From NCBI GenBank assembly GCA_016462095.1, contig JAEMTW010000018.1, forward strand, positions 1 to 17,378: 17,378 nt of DNA, in the 5' to 3' direction. The position numbers and the translations under genes were made by a program. The first letter of the stretch is position 1; each line of letters begins with the position of its first letter. Positions 5,206 through 12,878 of the stretch are shown piece after piece. This DNA is from Thermoleophilia bacterium. GTDB taxonomy: Bacteria > Actinomycetota > Thermoleophilia > Gaiellales > F1-60-MAGs149. The notes beneath the pieces are model-generated. The model saw nothing but the letters and a program-made list of their open reading frames with translations, was not told where the DNA came from and did not search any database.

Positions 5206-6302
5206 GCGCTACCTGGATCATGGCGCGCTCGGCGATCACGCGCAACGTCGGGCCATGCCTCGTAGGACACGGCGGGGAAGGCGCTGGCGATGTCGACGGC
5301 TGTGCCGGTACGACCAGCCTCTTGCGCGGCGAGCATGATCTCGAGCGCGTGATAGCCGTGTTCGGGACGAATCAATGGCTCGCGATCGGTTTGGATCGCC
5401 TCGACGAGATGCGCGAGGCCCGCGGTCCAACGCCACGACGGCTTCGTCTCGGGGTGCACAGTCCAGGCGCCCGTCGCGTTCTCCCAAACCTCATAGCCGT
5501 CGGGTGCCCAGTCGTCGCCCATCATCTGCATCGTGCCTTCGAGGCCGTACAGCTCGATCGCGGGTGTGCGGTACTTCTGGATCGTGAAGCCCGTTGTGAC
5601 AACGGCGAAGCAGGCATTGCCAAAGTCGATCAGGACGTGCGCGTTGTCATCGACGGCAACAGCCATCGGCTCGCCCTCGACGATGCGCTCAGGGATCGCT
5701 GTACCGACCAGGCCCGTCACGCGTTTGGCGGAGCCGAGCAGGGCGCAGAGCGAGACGACGTTGTAGACGCCAAGATCGAACAGCGAGCCGCCGCCTGCCT
5801 GGTAGAACCACTTGCCCCAGTCGGGACCAGACCAGCCGTAGACCGCTCGCGCCAGCGTCGGGCGCCCAATGCGGCCAGCAGCGAGATCGGCGTGGATTGA
5901 GCGAAAGGTCGGCGAGAGAATCACGTGGGGAGCGGGCACGAGGTGGCCGGGGGACGTCTTCGAGGCTTCGACAAGGCGGGCAGCCGTCCCGAGGTCTGTC
6001 GCCATTGGCTTTTCGACCAGCATGTGTTTGCCGGCGGCGAGTGCCTGCTCGGCGAGTTCGCCGTGAGCGGGCATTGCGGCGAGGATCAGGACGAGCTCGA
6101 CGTCGGGATGGTCGATCACCTCGTCGGGGCTCGTGAGGTCGGCCGAGATGCCGTACTGCTCGGCCGCAAAGGCTCGCTTCTCGGTCGCATGGTCGTAGAC
6201 AGCGTGGACCTTGACGTGTCCGTCGCGAATTAGGGGTGCAAGCTCGGTGCGATAGGGGCCCTCGAAGACGTTGCCGAGCCCGATGATGCCGATCCCAATC
6301 AT
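5202..6302 (-). CDS. Gfo/Idh/MocA-family NAD(P)-dependent oxidoreductase
   Basis: 366 residues, the usual length. The N-terminal Rossmann fold begins IGIIGLGNVFEGPY (GxGxx-type dinucleotide loop). EKPMATD (97-103) carries the catalytic Lys98. GGGSLFDLGVYNV (170-182) is the C-terminal-domain signature, with Asp176 and a tyrosine (Tyr180) where many members have histidine; glucose-fructose oxidoreductase has Tyr at this place. It would oxidise or reduce a hydroxyl/keto group of a sugar or cyclitol, often at C3. ATG at 6302 is chosen over the longer frame since the fold begins there and it forms an ATGA overlap with the SIS gene. Third from the end of the leftward operon. Substrate unknown. Confidence 0.93.
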   Translation of the reverse strand: MIGIGIIGLGNVFEGPYRTELAPLIRDGHVKVHAVYDHATEKRAFAAEQYGISADLTSPDEVIDHPDVELVLILAAMPAHGELAEQALAAGKHMLVEKPMATDLGTAARLVEASKTSPGHLVPAPHVILSPTFRSIHADLAAGRIGRPTLARAVYGWSGPDWGKWFYQAGGGSLFDLGVYNVVSLCALLGSAKRVTGLVGTAIPERIVEGEPMAVAVDDNAHVLIDFGNACFAVVTTGFTIQKYRTPAIELYGLEGTMQMMGDDWAPDGYEVWENATGAWTVHPETKPSWRWTAGLAHLVEAIQTDREPLIRPEHGYHALEIMLAAQEAGRTGTAVDIASAFPAVSYEAWPDVARDRRARHDPGSA

Positions 6303-7312
6303 GCGTCCTCCGTGTTTTCGTCGCGCGCCGTAGCGTAGTAGGCAGCCGTCCACGTGGGGTCGTCGACGTCGTGCCCTGCTCGTTCGGCTAAGACAGCCAC
6401 GGCTGCGCAGGTGGCGGGCAGGTGCAGTGCGAAGGAGAAGCGACGATCGATGCTGGTCGCGCCCGGTACCGTCAGCACGGTTGCGCCTGTCGCCGAGCAG
6501 ATCCGCACGGCCTCATCGAAACCAGGATCACCATTCGTCGCGAGCGCAAACACGAGGTGCTGCGGGTTGAGGCCATACATCACACTCGTGGCGCCTTCTC
6601 GTGTCTCGGCACCCTCGGCGGGGATTCGGGCGATCTCCTTGAGTAGCAACGCAGTCTCGAGCGCCGACGACCAGGCGGGGCCCCCACCAAACGAGGCGGC
6701 GGCGACGGGCAGTGGCAGCGTGCCCAGCTGCTCGTTGGCCCAGGAGGGTGCGGCAGCGATGGCGGCCTCAAGCGCGGCTGGGCCAGAGCGAGGGATCGTG
6801 TCGAGCTCGGCGATGCCCGTCACGCGGCTCCACAGCATTAGGCCCACGGCGAGCGCGCCAGCCAAGGCCTGCGTGTGTGTGATTGCGCGCTGGTGCAGCA
6901 CGGTCTGCAGGATGACGGCATCGGCGAGGCCGGCGAGCGTCGAGGAGGCGTTGGCGGTCAGGGCGACGATTGGGCGAGGCGCGCCCTGCTCAATCGCGTG
7001 TACGACGTCTTTAAACTCGCCGGACGACGAGATGGCGAGCAGTCGGTCGCCTTCACGCCACTGGAAGCGCGGATCAGCAACCACTCCGGCAGGCAGCGCT
7101 ACGAGCTCGGGCCCTGCGCCACTTTCGAGGGCGGCAAGTGCAAGCGCAAACGCGACGTAATAGGCCGCGCCATTGCCGGTTGCGATCACGCGTCGCACCG
7201 AAGGATCTCGCAGAATCGCCGCTGCCTCGTCGACGCCGGAAGCCGCATCGAGCGTGCGACTTAGCGCTTCTGGCATCTCCAAGACATCAAGCCACAGTCC
7301 GGTGTTTTGCAT
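6299..7312 (-). CDS. Double-SIS-domain sugar-phosphate isomerase/deaminase-like protein
   Basis: 337 residues from ATG 7312. Two SIS domains: the first includes RRVIATGNGAAYYVAF (40-55) and the phosphate-binding ISSSGEFKDVV (94-104); the second includes SFGGGPAWSSALETALLLKEIARIPAEG (207-234). The C-terminus (LPATCAAVAVLAERAGHDVDDP) resembles the end of GlmS and NagB-II/AgaS proteins. The usual E-x-x-HGP element of GlmS-type proteins is replaced by ETREGATSVMYG. No glutaminase domain, so it is a deaminase/isomerase type rather than a synthase. The start at 7312 (not 7345, 7342 or 7402) is supported by TAGCCT 7 nt upstream. It heads the four-gene leftward operon and probably processes an amino-sugar or other hexose 6-phosphate; the reaction is inferred. 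Confidence 0.88.
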   Translation of the reverse strand: MQNTGLWLDVLEMPEALSRTLDAASGVDEAAAILRDPSVRRVIATGNGAAYYVAFALALAALESGAGPELVALPAGVVADPRFQWREGDRLLAISSSGEFKDVVHAIEQGAPRPIVALTANASSTLAGLADAVILQTVLHQRAITHTQALAGALAVGLMLWSRVTGIAELDTIPRSGPAALEAAIAAAPSWANEQLGTLPLPVAAASFGGGPAWSSALETALLLKEIARIPAEGAETREGATSVMYGLNPQHLVFALATNGDPGFDEAVRICSATGATVLTVPGATSIDRRFSFALHLPATCAAVAVLAERAGHDVDDPTWTAAYYATARDENTEDA

Positions 7313-7319
7313 CGGAGAG

Positions 7320-7325
7320 AGGCTA
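7320..7325 (-). promoter_or_regulatory. -10-like hexamer TAGCCT of the leftward sugar operon
   Basis: On the minus strand TAGCCT is followed by 7 nt (CTCTCCG) and the ATG at 7312, predicting a leaderless mRNA. The expected -35 region falls inside the inverted repeat at 7327-7357. Confidence 0.4.
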
Positions 7326-7326
7326 C

Positions 7327-7357
7327 CAGAGCGTTTGAGCATCATTCGAACGCACTG
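7327..7357. promoter_or_regulatory. Candidate operator, 31-bp inverted repeat between the divergent sugar operons
   Basis: Dyad centred on 7342. The left arm CAGaGCGTTtGA (7327-7338) and right arm TCgAACGCaCTG (7346-7357) are complementary at 10 of 12 positions, separated by 7 nt. It covers the expected -35 region of the leftward promoter and ends 4 bp before the probable -35 of the rightward promoter. It is thus placed so that one bound dimer could control both operons. The cognate regulator is not in this window. Confidence 0.5.
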
Positions 7358-7361
7358 CGGC

Positions 7362-7390
7362 TGTGCAGGAGTCCGCGTGAGCCCTATACT
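7362..7390 (+). promoter_or_regulatory. Promoter of the ABC transporter/GH4 operon
   Basis: TATACT (7385-7390) matches 5 of 6 positions of a -10 box. TGTGCA at 7362-7367, spacer 17, is a weak -35. The expected transcription start near 7397 leaves a leader of about 30 nt containing the GGAGGAGAG ribosome site (7416-7424). Confidence 0.55.
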
Positions 7391-7428
7391 GGCGCGATCC
7401 ACAAGTCTTCACCATGGAGGAGAGACGA

Positions 7429-8829
7429 ATGAGGAAACTAGTACTCGCGCTGATGGTGGCAATGCTTGCCGCCTTCATCGCAGCGTGCGGTGGTACGCCA
7501 GGCAACGACACGAATGCGGCTCCTGCTGAGTCCGCTGCGACCGTCGAAACCAGTGCCGCTGACGCAGACAATCCGTTCGCCAAGTACGGCGATATCACGC
7601 TCAAGGTGGCATCGGCAGACAACCAGGATCCTGGTCCGAAGCCCGTCATTGAAGAGCTCGCCGCGCAGTTCGAGGCCAAGTACCCGAACGTCACGATCGA
7701 GATCGACTTCAAGGGCTTCTCGGACTACATCAAGGTGATCCCGCTGCAGATGGCCAGCGACGACGCACCAGACGTGGCTGAAGGCAACCAGGGCTGGCAG
7801 ATTGACGGCGCGCTCGTCAAGTCGCAGCTGATCCTGCCGCTGACGGACCAGCTCGAGACGCTGGGCTGGAAGGACTGGTACACAGCGGATACGTTCCAGC
7901 AGTTCCAATGGGCCGATGATGGTTCTAAGTTTGGTGAGGGCACGGTTTACGGCGTTGGCCAGTTCGGCCAGTCGACCGGCGTGTTCTACAACAAGGCCAA
8001 GCTGGCTGAGGCTGGTATCGATCCCGCATCGCTGACGACGTGGGATGCGTTCGAGGCAGCTGTGTTGAAGCTGCGTGGCTCGCTGCCTGCCGACGAGCCG
8101 GTTGTCGCAATGGGCAACCTCGACGGTTATGCGATTGTGCATGCCTGGGGTATGTTCCAGGGCGCTAGCTCGACCGATGCGCAGTCGATTCGTGACTGGG
8201 TCTTCCAGAAGGACGGCGCTACGTTCGACAATGCCGAGAACATCGCGGCTCTGAAGCAGCTGCAGGATTGGGTCAACGCCGGTGTCTTTGGCGAGAACTA
8301 CAATGCTGTGGGCGAGAACGATGCTGCAGCAGCATTTGCCAAGGGTCAGGGTGCCTTCATGATGGCTGGCAACTGGCAGGCAGGTGTTGTCAAGGAGGGT
8401 CTTGGTGACGATGCGGGCTTTATGGACGGTCCGCCTGGTGTCAGTGGCAAGCACATTGCAATTGGCTCCTCGTCGTTGCCGTGGCACATCTCGTCGAAGT
8501 CGAAGTACCCCGACGTCGGTGCGGCCTTCATCAATCACCTGATCAACGGCGAGGGCTCTGCTCAGCTGATGTACGACCAGGTGCAGATTCCGGCCGTGCA
8601 GTCGGCTCCGCAGCCTGAGGGCGATGAGTACCTCGGTCAGGTTGCGACTGGTTGGCAGACGCTGGTCAAGGATGGCGGTTTGACGCTGTTCCTCGACTGG
8701 TCGACACCAAGCATGTACGACACGATGGGTGCCGAGTTCCAGAAGCTCGCTGCCGGTAAGGCCACTCCTGAGGACGTCGCGAAGACGATTCAGGCAGATT
8801 GGCAGAAGTTCCACGATACGCTCAAGTAG
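7429..8829 (+). CDS. Sugar ABC transporter substrate-binding lipoprotein
   Basis: 466 residues. A lipoprotein signal (MRKLVLALMVAMLAAFIAAC) ends in a lipobox with Cys20. A low-complexity Ala/Thr/Asn linker follows, then the extracellular solute-binding family 1 fold: ITLKVASADNQDPGP, VIEELAAQFEAKYPNV near 60-80, the APDVAEGNQGW segment, GVFYNKAKLAEAG, and late AFMMAGNWQAG and PDVGAAFINHLINGEGSAQ. It captures an oligosaccharide outside the membrane and passes it to the two permeases. ATG 7429 is chosen over the ATG at 7414 because a near-perfect GGAGG site precedes it. First gene of the rightward operon. Many codons end in T or G, unlike its neighbours, which may reflect high expression. Substrate not predictable. 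Confidence 0.95.
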   Translation: MRKLVLALMVAMLAAFIAACGGTPGNDTNAAPAESAATVETSAADADNPFAKYGDITLKVASADNQDPGPKPVIEELAAQFEAKYPNVTIEIDFKGFSDYIKVIPLQMASDDAPDVAEGNQGWQIDGALVKSQLILPLTDQLETLGWKDWYTADTFQQFQWADDGSKFGEGTVYGVGQFGQSTGVFYNKAKLAEAGIDPASLTTWDAFEAAVLKLRGSLPADEPVVAMGNLDGYAIVHAWGMFQGASSTDAQSIRDWVFQKDGATFDNAENIAALKQLQDWVNAGVFGENYNAVGENDAAAAFAKGQGAFMMAGNWQAGVVKEGLGDDAGFMDGPPGVSGKHIAIGSSSLPWHISSKSKYPDVGAAFINHLINGEGSAQLMYDQVQIPAVQSAPQPEGDEYLGQVATGWQTLVKDGGLTLFLDWSTPSMYDTMGAEFQKLAAGKATPEDVAKTIQADWQKFHDTLK

Positions 8830-8832
8830 GTC

Positions 8833-9774
8833 GTGGGTTCTAACGCCACCAGCGATGGTCGGCGCCGCCCCGGGCTTCTTGCCCGGGGCGGTCGCCACCG
8901 TCGCGGCCGCGCGCCGGGCGAGCCGCGCTACGTGGCGTTTCTGTTTCTACTGCCCGCCCTCCTGTTCTATCTCGTCTTCACGTTTCTTCCGCTCATCCAC
9001 ACGGTCTGGCTGTCGTTTTTCGAGTGGGATGGCATCACGATCGGTCACTGGATCGGTCTCGCGAATTACCGCGAATTGTTGTTGGACGAGGAGATTCGCG
9101 GCTCGTTTGTTCATTCGATCAAGCTGATCATCTACTACTCGGGTGTGGCGGTAGCGATTGCGCTGCTGTTGATCCTCGTCTTGCAGCGCGCTAAGCCGCG
9201 TGGTTTGACGGTGTTTCGTACGCTGATTTTTCTCCCGCAGACGGTTGCAGTGGTTGTGGTTGCGCAGGCCTTTGTCTGGATCTATGCGCCGGATGGGCCG
9301 CTCAACGAGGTACTGGAGCCGTTTGGTTTGGATCGGCAGTGGCTCGGCGATTTCGGCACGGCCTTGCCGGCGCTTGGCTTCGTTGGCTCGTGGATTACCT
9401 TCGGCCTCGCTTTCGTCTTGTTTTTGGCTGGCATGCAGCGAATTCCGCAATCGCTCTACGACGCGGCTCGTGTTGATGGTGCAAGCGTCTGGCAGGAGAT
9501 GCGCGTCGTCACGCTGCCTCAGCTTCGCAACGAGCTCGCTGTCGTGTTGACGTTGACGACGATCACCGCGTTGCGCTCGTTCGACCTGATCTACAACACG
9601 ACCAAGGGTGGTCCTGGGGGTGAGACTCGCGTGCCGAGCGTGCTGGTTGTCCTCAACGCCTTCTCGTACGGGCGCGTCGGCATGGCCTGTGCGATTGCCG
9701 TGGTCTTGACGCTGATCATCTTCGCCGTGGCGCTCGTGATTACGCGCATCGGTGATCGTGGGGAGCACGCATGA
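8833..9774 (+). CDS. ABC sugar permease, MalF/UgpA type
   Basis: 313 residues from GTG, 3 nt after the lipoprotein stop. Six membrane spans are expected; the first is VAFLFLLPALLFYLVFTFLPLI (34-55), preceded by an Arg/Gly-rich basic tail. The EAA loop that docks the ATPase is YDAARVDGASVWQEMRVVTLP (209-229, G-containing core). The family ending KGGPGG (258-263) is present. A perfect hairpin in the DNA (8864-8892) lies in the first codons. The next in-frame candidate start is GTG 8932, which would shorten the protein by 33 residues and leave the hairpin outside the coding region. The basic N-tail is not unusual for this family, so 8833 is retained. Confidence 0.93.
   Translation: MGSNATSDGRRRPGLLARGGRHRRGRAPGEPRYVAFLFLLPALLFYLVFTFLPLIHTVWLSFFEWDGITIGHWIGLANYRELLLDEEIRGSFVHSIKLIIYYSGVAVAIALLLILVLQRAKPRGLTVFRTLIFLPQTVAVVVVAQAFVWIYAPDGPLNEVLEPFGLDRQWLGDFGTALPALGFVGSWITFGLAFVLFLAGMQRIPQSLYDAARVDGASVWQEMRVVTLPQLRNELAVVLTLTTITALRSFDLIYNTTKGGPGGETRVPSVLVVLNAFSYGRVGMACAIAVVLTLIIFAVALVITRIGDRGEHA
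8864..8892 (+). other. GC-rich hairpin at the lipoprotein-permease junction
   Basis: CCGCCCCGGGC (8865-8875) and GCCCGGGGCGG (8881-8891) are perfectly complementary over 11 bp, plus an outer G-T pair, with loop TTCTT. It begins 35 nt after the lipoprotein stop and lies within the first 20 codons of the annotated permease. Such stems between binding-protein and permease genes can protect the upstream message and lower downstream expression. Confidence 0.75.
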
Positions 9775-10595
9775 CGACGCGTCGCGACCAGTGGACCGCG
9801 TACGTCGTACTCGGGTTGTTCTCGATCGTTGCGCTCTATCCCGTGCTGGGCATTCTTGGCCTCGCGATGCATACGAAAGACGATCAGATCACAGGCTTCG
9901 CGCTGCCAACGACGTTCTCGCTCGACACGTTTGCGAAGGCGTGGACGGATGGAAACTTCGCGTCGGGTCTCTGGTCGAGTTTCGTGGTCGCTGTCGCGGT
10001 GACGACGATCTCCGTGGTGCTTTCGATTGGGACGGGATACGCCTTCGGCACGATGCGGTTTCCGGGCGACTCACTCATTTTCGGGTTGATCTTGTTGGGT
10101 CTGATCTTCCCGTACGAGGCGACGGTGATCCCGCTCTACTACGACCTACAGTCGTTTGGTTTGACGAATACGTACTGGGCGCTGATCTTGCCGCAGATTG
10201 GTTTGTCGGTGCCGTTTGGGACCTTCTGGATGCGGGCGTTCTTCCGGTCGACGCCGCGGAGCCTGATTGAGGCGGCTCGCGTGGATGGGGCGAGCACGTT
10301 CACGATTCTGATTCGCGTCTTGTTGCCGCAGGCCAAACCGGCGCTGCTGACTTTGAGTGCCTTGATCTTTATGTATACGTGGAACGAGTTCTTGCTGGCG
10401 CTGGTGATGATCCAAGATCCCGACAAGCAGACGGCGCCGCTGGGGCTGAGCTTCTTCGCGACGGCGACGCGTGCGGGCGATCCGACTGCGGTCGCCGCCG
10501 CGGCCGTTATCGTGGCTATGCCGGTGATTGTCGTCTATGTGATTCTGCAACGGCACTTTATTCGTGGCATCACTGCTGGCGCAGTTAAGGAGTAA
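9771..10595 (+). CDS. ABC sugar permease, MalG/UgpE type
   Basis: 274 residues. Its ATG overlaps the previous stop by 4 bp. Six membrane spans, starting with YVVLGLFSIVALYPVLGILGL; the periplasmic loop LPTTFSLDTFAKAW (45-58) is typical of the MalG branch. The EAA loop begins EAARVDGASTF (167-177), followed by ILIRVLLPQAKP, and the later segment YTWNEFLLALVMI (202-214) is a family hallmark. It pairs with the upstream permease to form the sugar channel, powered by the ATPase coded at 12875-14029. The C-terminus is followed after 4 nt by the GH4 gene. Confidence 0.95.
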   Translation: MTTRRDQWTAYVVLGLFSIVALYPVLGILGLAMHTKDDQITGFALPTTFSLDTFAKAWTDGNFASGLWSSFVVAVAVTTISVVLSIGTGYAFGTMRFPGDSLIFGLILLGLIFPYEATVIPLYYDLQSFGLTNTYWALILPQIGLSVPFGTFWMRAFFRSTPRSLIEAARVDGASTFTILIRVLLPQAKPALLTLSALIFMYTWNEFLLALVMIQDPDKQTAPLGLSFFATATRAGDPTAVAAAAVIVAMPVIVVYVILQRHFIRGITAGAVKE

Positions 10596-10599
10596 GTCG

Positions 10600-11913
10600 A
10601 TGGCCGCAATTCGCATGGCGTATGTCGGTGGAGGCTCGACGCGTGCTGTTGGCACGGTCGCCTCGTTTATCCATCAGGGCGACGATTTTGCTGGTTCGGA
10701 GATCGTGCTGATCGATCTGCCGGGCTCGCGTCTCGATCTCGTCAAGACGCTGGCCGAGAAGATGGCGAAGGCGCGTGGTCTGGACATGACGTTTACGACG
10801 ACGACGGATCGTCGCGCGGGGCTCGCAGGCGTTGATGCGGTGCTTTCGAGCTTCCGCCCAGGTGGTTTTGAGGCGCGCGTCCTCGACGAGCAGATTCCGC
10901 TCAAGCACGGCGTGATCGGCCAGGAGACGCAGGGTCCGGGTGGGTTCTTTATGGCGATGCGTTCGGTCAACGTGATGATGGGCGTCGAGGCCGATCTCGC
11001 TGCCGTCGCGCCAAACGCCAAGGTCTTCAACTACACCAACCCGGTCAACCTCGTTGCCCAGGCGTGGACCACGCACTCGGACATTCCGCTCGTCGCCTTG
11101 TGCGAGGGGCCGATTGTCTATCCACGCGAGTTGATGCGCGATCTCGGCTACGTCTACGACGACGTCGATGCCAAGATGGTTGGCCTCAACCACGCCTCGT
11201 GGGCCTTTGAGCAGTCGTATCAGGGCGAGGATGCAATGCCGATCCTGCGCCGCGAGTGGGAGGCCCGCAAGGACGATCCTTCGCAGGATGCCGATCTGCT
11301 GCGGCGTCTGCGTATCGCGACGACGTTCGATGCGATTCCTTCGCACTACTTTCAGTACTACTACTGCGAGGACGAGGTCGTTGCCGAGTTGCGTGCCAAG
11401 GGCACGACGCGCGCACAGGACATCCTTTCGTGGACGCCCGGCTATTGGGAGCACTATGAGGAGCAGGCGCAGTCGGACGATCCTCAGCTCGATCCCGACC
11501 GTTCGCGTGGTGGCATTCACGAGCTCGAGTTGGCAATCGATGTGATGGACGCGGTCTTCAACGACAAGAACGAGATCCACCCAGTCAATGTCCCCAACAA
11601 GGGCGGCATGCTGCCCGGCTTTGCCGAGGACATCGTGGTCGAGATCTACGGTCGCTGTAACAAGGATTGGATCGATCCATTGCCGGCGCCGCCGCTGTCG
11701 CGCGACGTGCGCGGACTCGTCGAGGCGCTGGCCGAGTATCAGGCGTTGGCGGGCAAGGTCGCCTGGGAGGGCGATTGGAAGGCCGGCATCCGCGCGCTTG
11801 CTGCGAACCCGCTGGTGCGCACGATCGAGAAGGCCGAGACGATCTACACCGAGCTCGCGGCAGCGCATCGCGCGCACTTGCCCGAGCGTCTCGTGCCACC
11901 GTCGGTGCGATGA
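10600..11913 (+). CDS. Glycoside hydrolase family 4 (NAD- and metal-dependent glycosidase)
   Basis: 437 residues. GH4 enzymes cleave glycosides by transient oxidation at C3 with NAD, using a divalent metal. The Rossmann start is MAYVGGGSTRAV. GQETQGPGG (107-115) and TNPVN (146-150) are family motifs. Predicted metal ligands are Cys168 (in ALCEGP) and His198 (in GLNHASW). The HYFQYYY segment (249-255) supplies the catalytic tyrosine, and VPNKGGMLPGF (331-341) is the late NxGxxxxLP-like motif. ATG 10600 follows AAGGAG with 7 nt spacing. It sits with an ABC transporter and kinases, not with PTS genes, so its substrate may be unphosphorylated, as for MelA-type galactosidases or glucuronidases, or phosphorylated internally. 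Exact specificity unknown. Confidence 0.93.
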   Translation: MAAIRMAYVGGGSTRAVGTVASFIHQGDDFAGSEIVLIDLPGSRLDLVKTLAEKMAKARGLDMTFTTTTDRRAGLAGVDAVLSSFRPGGFEARVLDEQIPLKHGVIGQETQGPGGFFMAMRSVNVMMGVEADLAAVAPNAKVFNYTNPVNLVAQAWTTHSDIPLVALCEGPIVYPRELMRDLGYVYDDVDAKMVGLNHASWAFEQSYQGEDAMPILRREWEARKDDPSQDADLLRRLRIATTFDAIPSHYFQYYYCEDEVVAELRAKGTTRAQDILSWTPGYWEHYEEQAQSDDPQLDPDRSRGGIHELELAIDVMDAVFNDKNEIHPVNVPNKGGMLPGFAEDIVVEIYGRCNKDWIDPLPAPPLSRDVRGLVEALAEYQALAGKVAWEGDWKAGIRALAANPLVRTIEKAETIYTELAAAHRAHLPERLVPPSVR

Positions 11914-12878
11914 CGGACGGCGGCTTCGTCCTCGGGGCGGACGGCGGTAATACCAAGACGGTAGCCCTCGTTGCGCGTTTGGATGGGGCGATTATCGGCT
12001 GGGGCCGCGCGGGCTCGAGCGACGTGCATGACACGGCGGGTGCCGACGGTGCAGTCGGCGAGTTGACGGCGGCGGTCCATGCGGCCTGCGAGCTGGCCGG
12101 TTGCAATCCGGCGGCGGCGACGTCCTCGGTGTTTGGCCTGGCTGGGGCTGATTGGCCCGAGGATTTTGCACTCTTGCGTGAGGCGCTCGGTGGAGTGCTT
12201 GGTGGCGATGTCCACGTGCTCAACGATGCTGTCAATGCGATTCGCTGTGGCACGCCCGATGGTGTTGGCGTTGTTGTCTCGTGCGGCACCGGCGGCACGG
12301 CTGCAGGGCTCGGTACGGATGGCACCATCTATCACCGTGGCTTCTGGCCCGAGCCCTCGGGCGCGCGCGAGATCGGCCGCCTCGGCCTGCAATCTGTCCA
12401 GCGTGCACACCTTGGTCTCGAGCCCCCAACGGCGCTCACGCCGCTCGCATTGGCGCGCTATGGCGCGGCTGATCCGGACGATCTCTTGCATCGGCTGACG
12501 GCACGCGGCCGGGCCGCCTCAACGGACAGTCGCTGGTTCTGCCCCGACGTCTTGGATGCTGCGGAGGCTGGCGATGCCGCCGCGCGCGCGATCGTGCTGC
12601 GCGAAGGCTCCGTCTTGGGTGGTCAGGCTCGCGTCTGCGCCGAGCAGGTGGGGTACACGGGCGCATTCCCCCTCGTCTTTGTGGGCGGCGTCTTCCGCCA
12701 TCCCAGCCGGATTCTGCGCGATGCGATCTTGGCAGAGGTGCCAGGGGGAGAGCCGGTCGAGATGCTCTGGGAGCCCGCTACCGCCGCACTATTGCGGGCC
12801 TTTGATCACCTCGGCATCGATGCGACTGCGGCGGTTGCCGCATCGCTCCCCGAGCACGCGATCTTCGCGACGGACTAG
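11910..12878 (+). CDS. BadF/BcrA-family ATPase, N-acetylglucosamine kinase-like
   Basis: 322 residues of the ASKHA fold. Phosphate 1 loop GADGGNTKT (9-17), LNDAVNA (104-110) with probable catalytic Asp106, SCGTGGTA (124-131) for phosphate 2, and LVFVGGVF (255-262) for the adenosine motif. This single-domain form matches the N-acetylglucosamine kinase branch rather than the activases with Fe-S cysteines. It would phosphorylate the monosaccharide released by the GH4 enzyme. The ATG overlaps the GH4 stop by 4 bp (ATGA). Last gene of the rightward operon; its TAG shares CTAG with the stop of the convergent ATPase. Substrate assignment to an amino sugar is inferred. Confidence 0.9.
   Translation: MTDGGFVLGADGGNTKTVALVARLDGAIIGWGRAGSSDVHDTAGADGAVGELTAAVHAACELAGCNPAAATSSVFGLAGADWPEDFALLREALGGVLGGDVHVLNDAVNAIRCGTPDGVGVVVSCGTGGTAAGLGTDGTIYHRGFWPEPSGAREIGRLGLQSVQRAHLGLEPPTALTPLALARYGAADPDDLLHRLTARGRAASTDSRWFCPDVLDAAEAGDAAARAIVLREGSVLGGQARVCAEQVGYTGAFPLVFVGGVFRHPSRILRDAILAEVPGGEPVEMLWEPATAALLRAFDHLGIDATAAVAASLPEHAIFATD

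Noticed and set aside
5925..6233. 102-aa plus-strand frame inside the oxidoreductase gene
   Set aside because: Shadow of the well-conserved Gfo/Idh/MocA coding strand; no start signal.
7331..7342. LacI-type operator (AAACG/CGTTT core) in the divergent gap
   Set aside because: GCGTTTG resembles part of such sites, but the dyad centre does not have the CG-centred symmetry of LacI operators, so I assign no regulator family.
7438..8898. 486-aa open frame antisense to the binding-protein gene
   Set aside because: Long antisense frames are expected opposite GC-rich coding DNA. The plus strand encodes a clear lipoprotein with ribosome site and promoter.
10585..11877. 430-aa open frame antisense to the GH4 gene
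   Set aside because: The composition is Arg/His/Gln-rich shadow sequence with no recognisable fold; the GH4 motifs on the plus strand are decisive.
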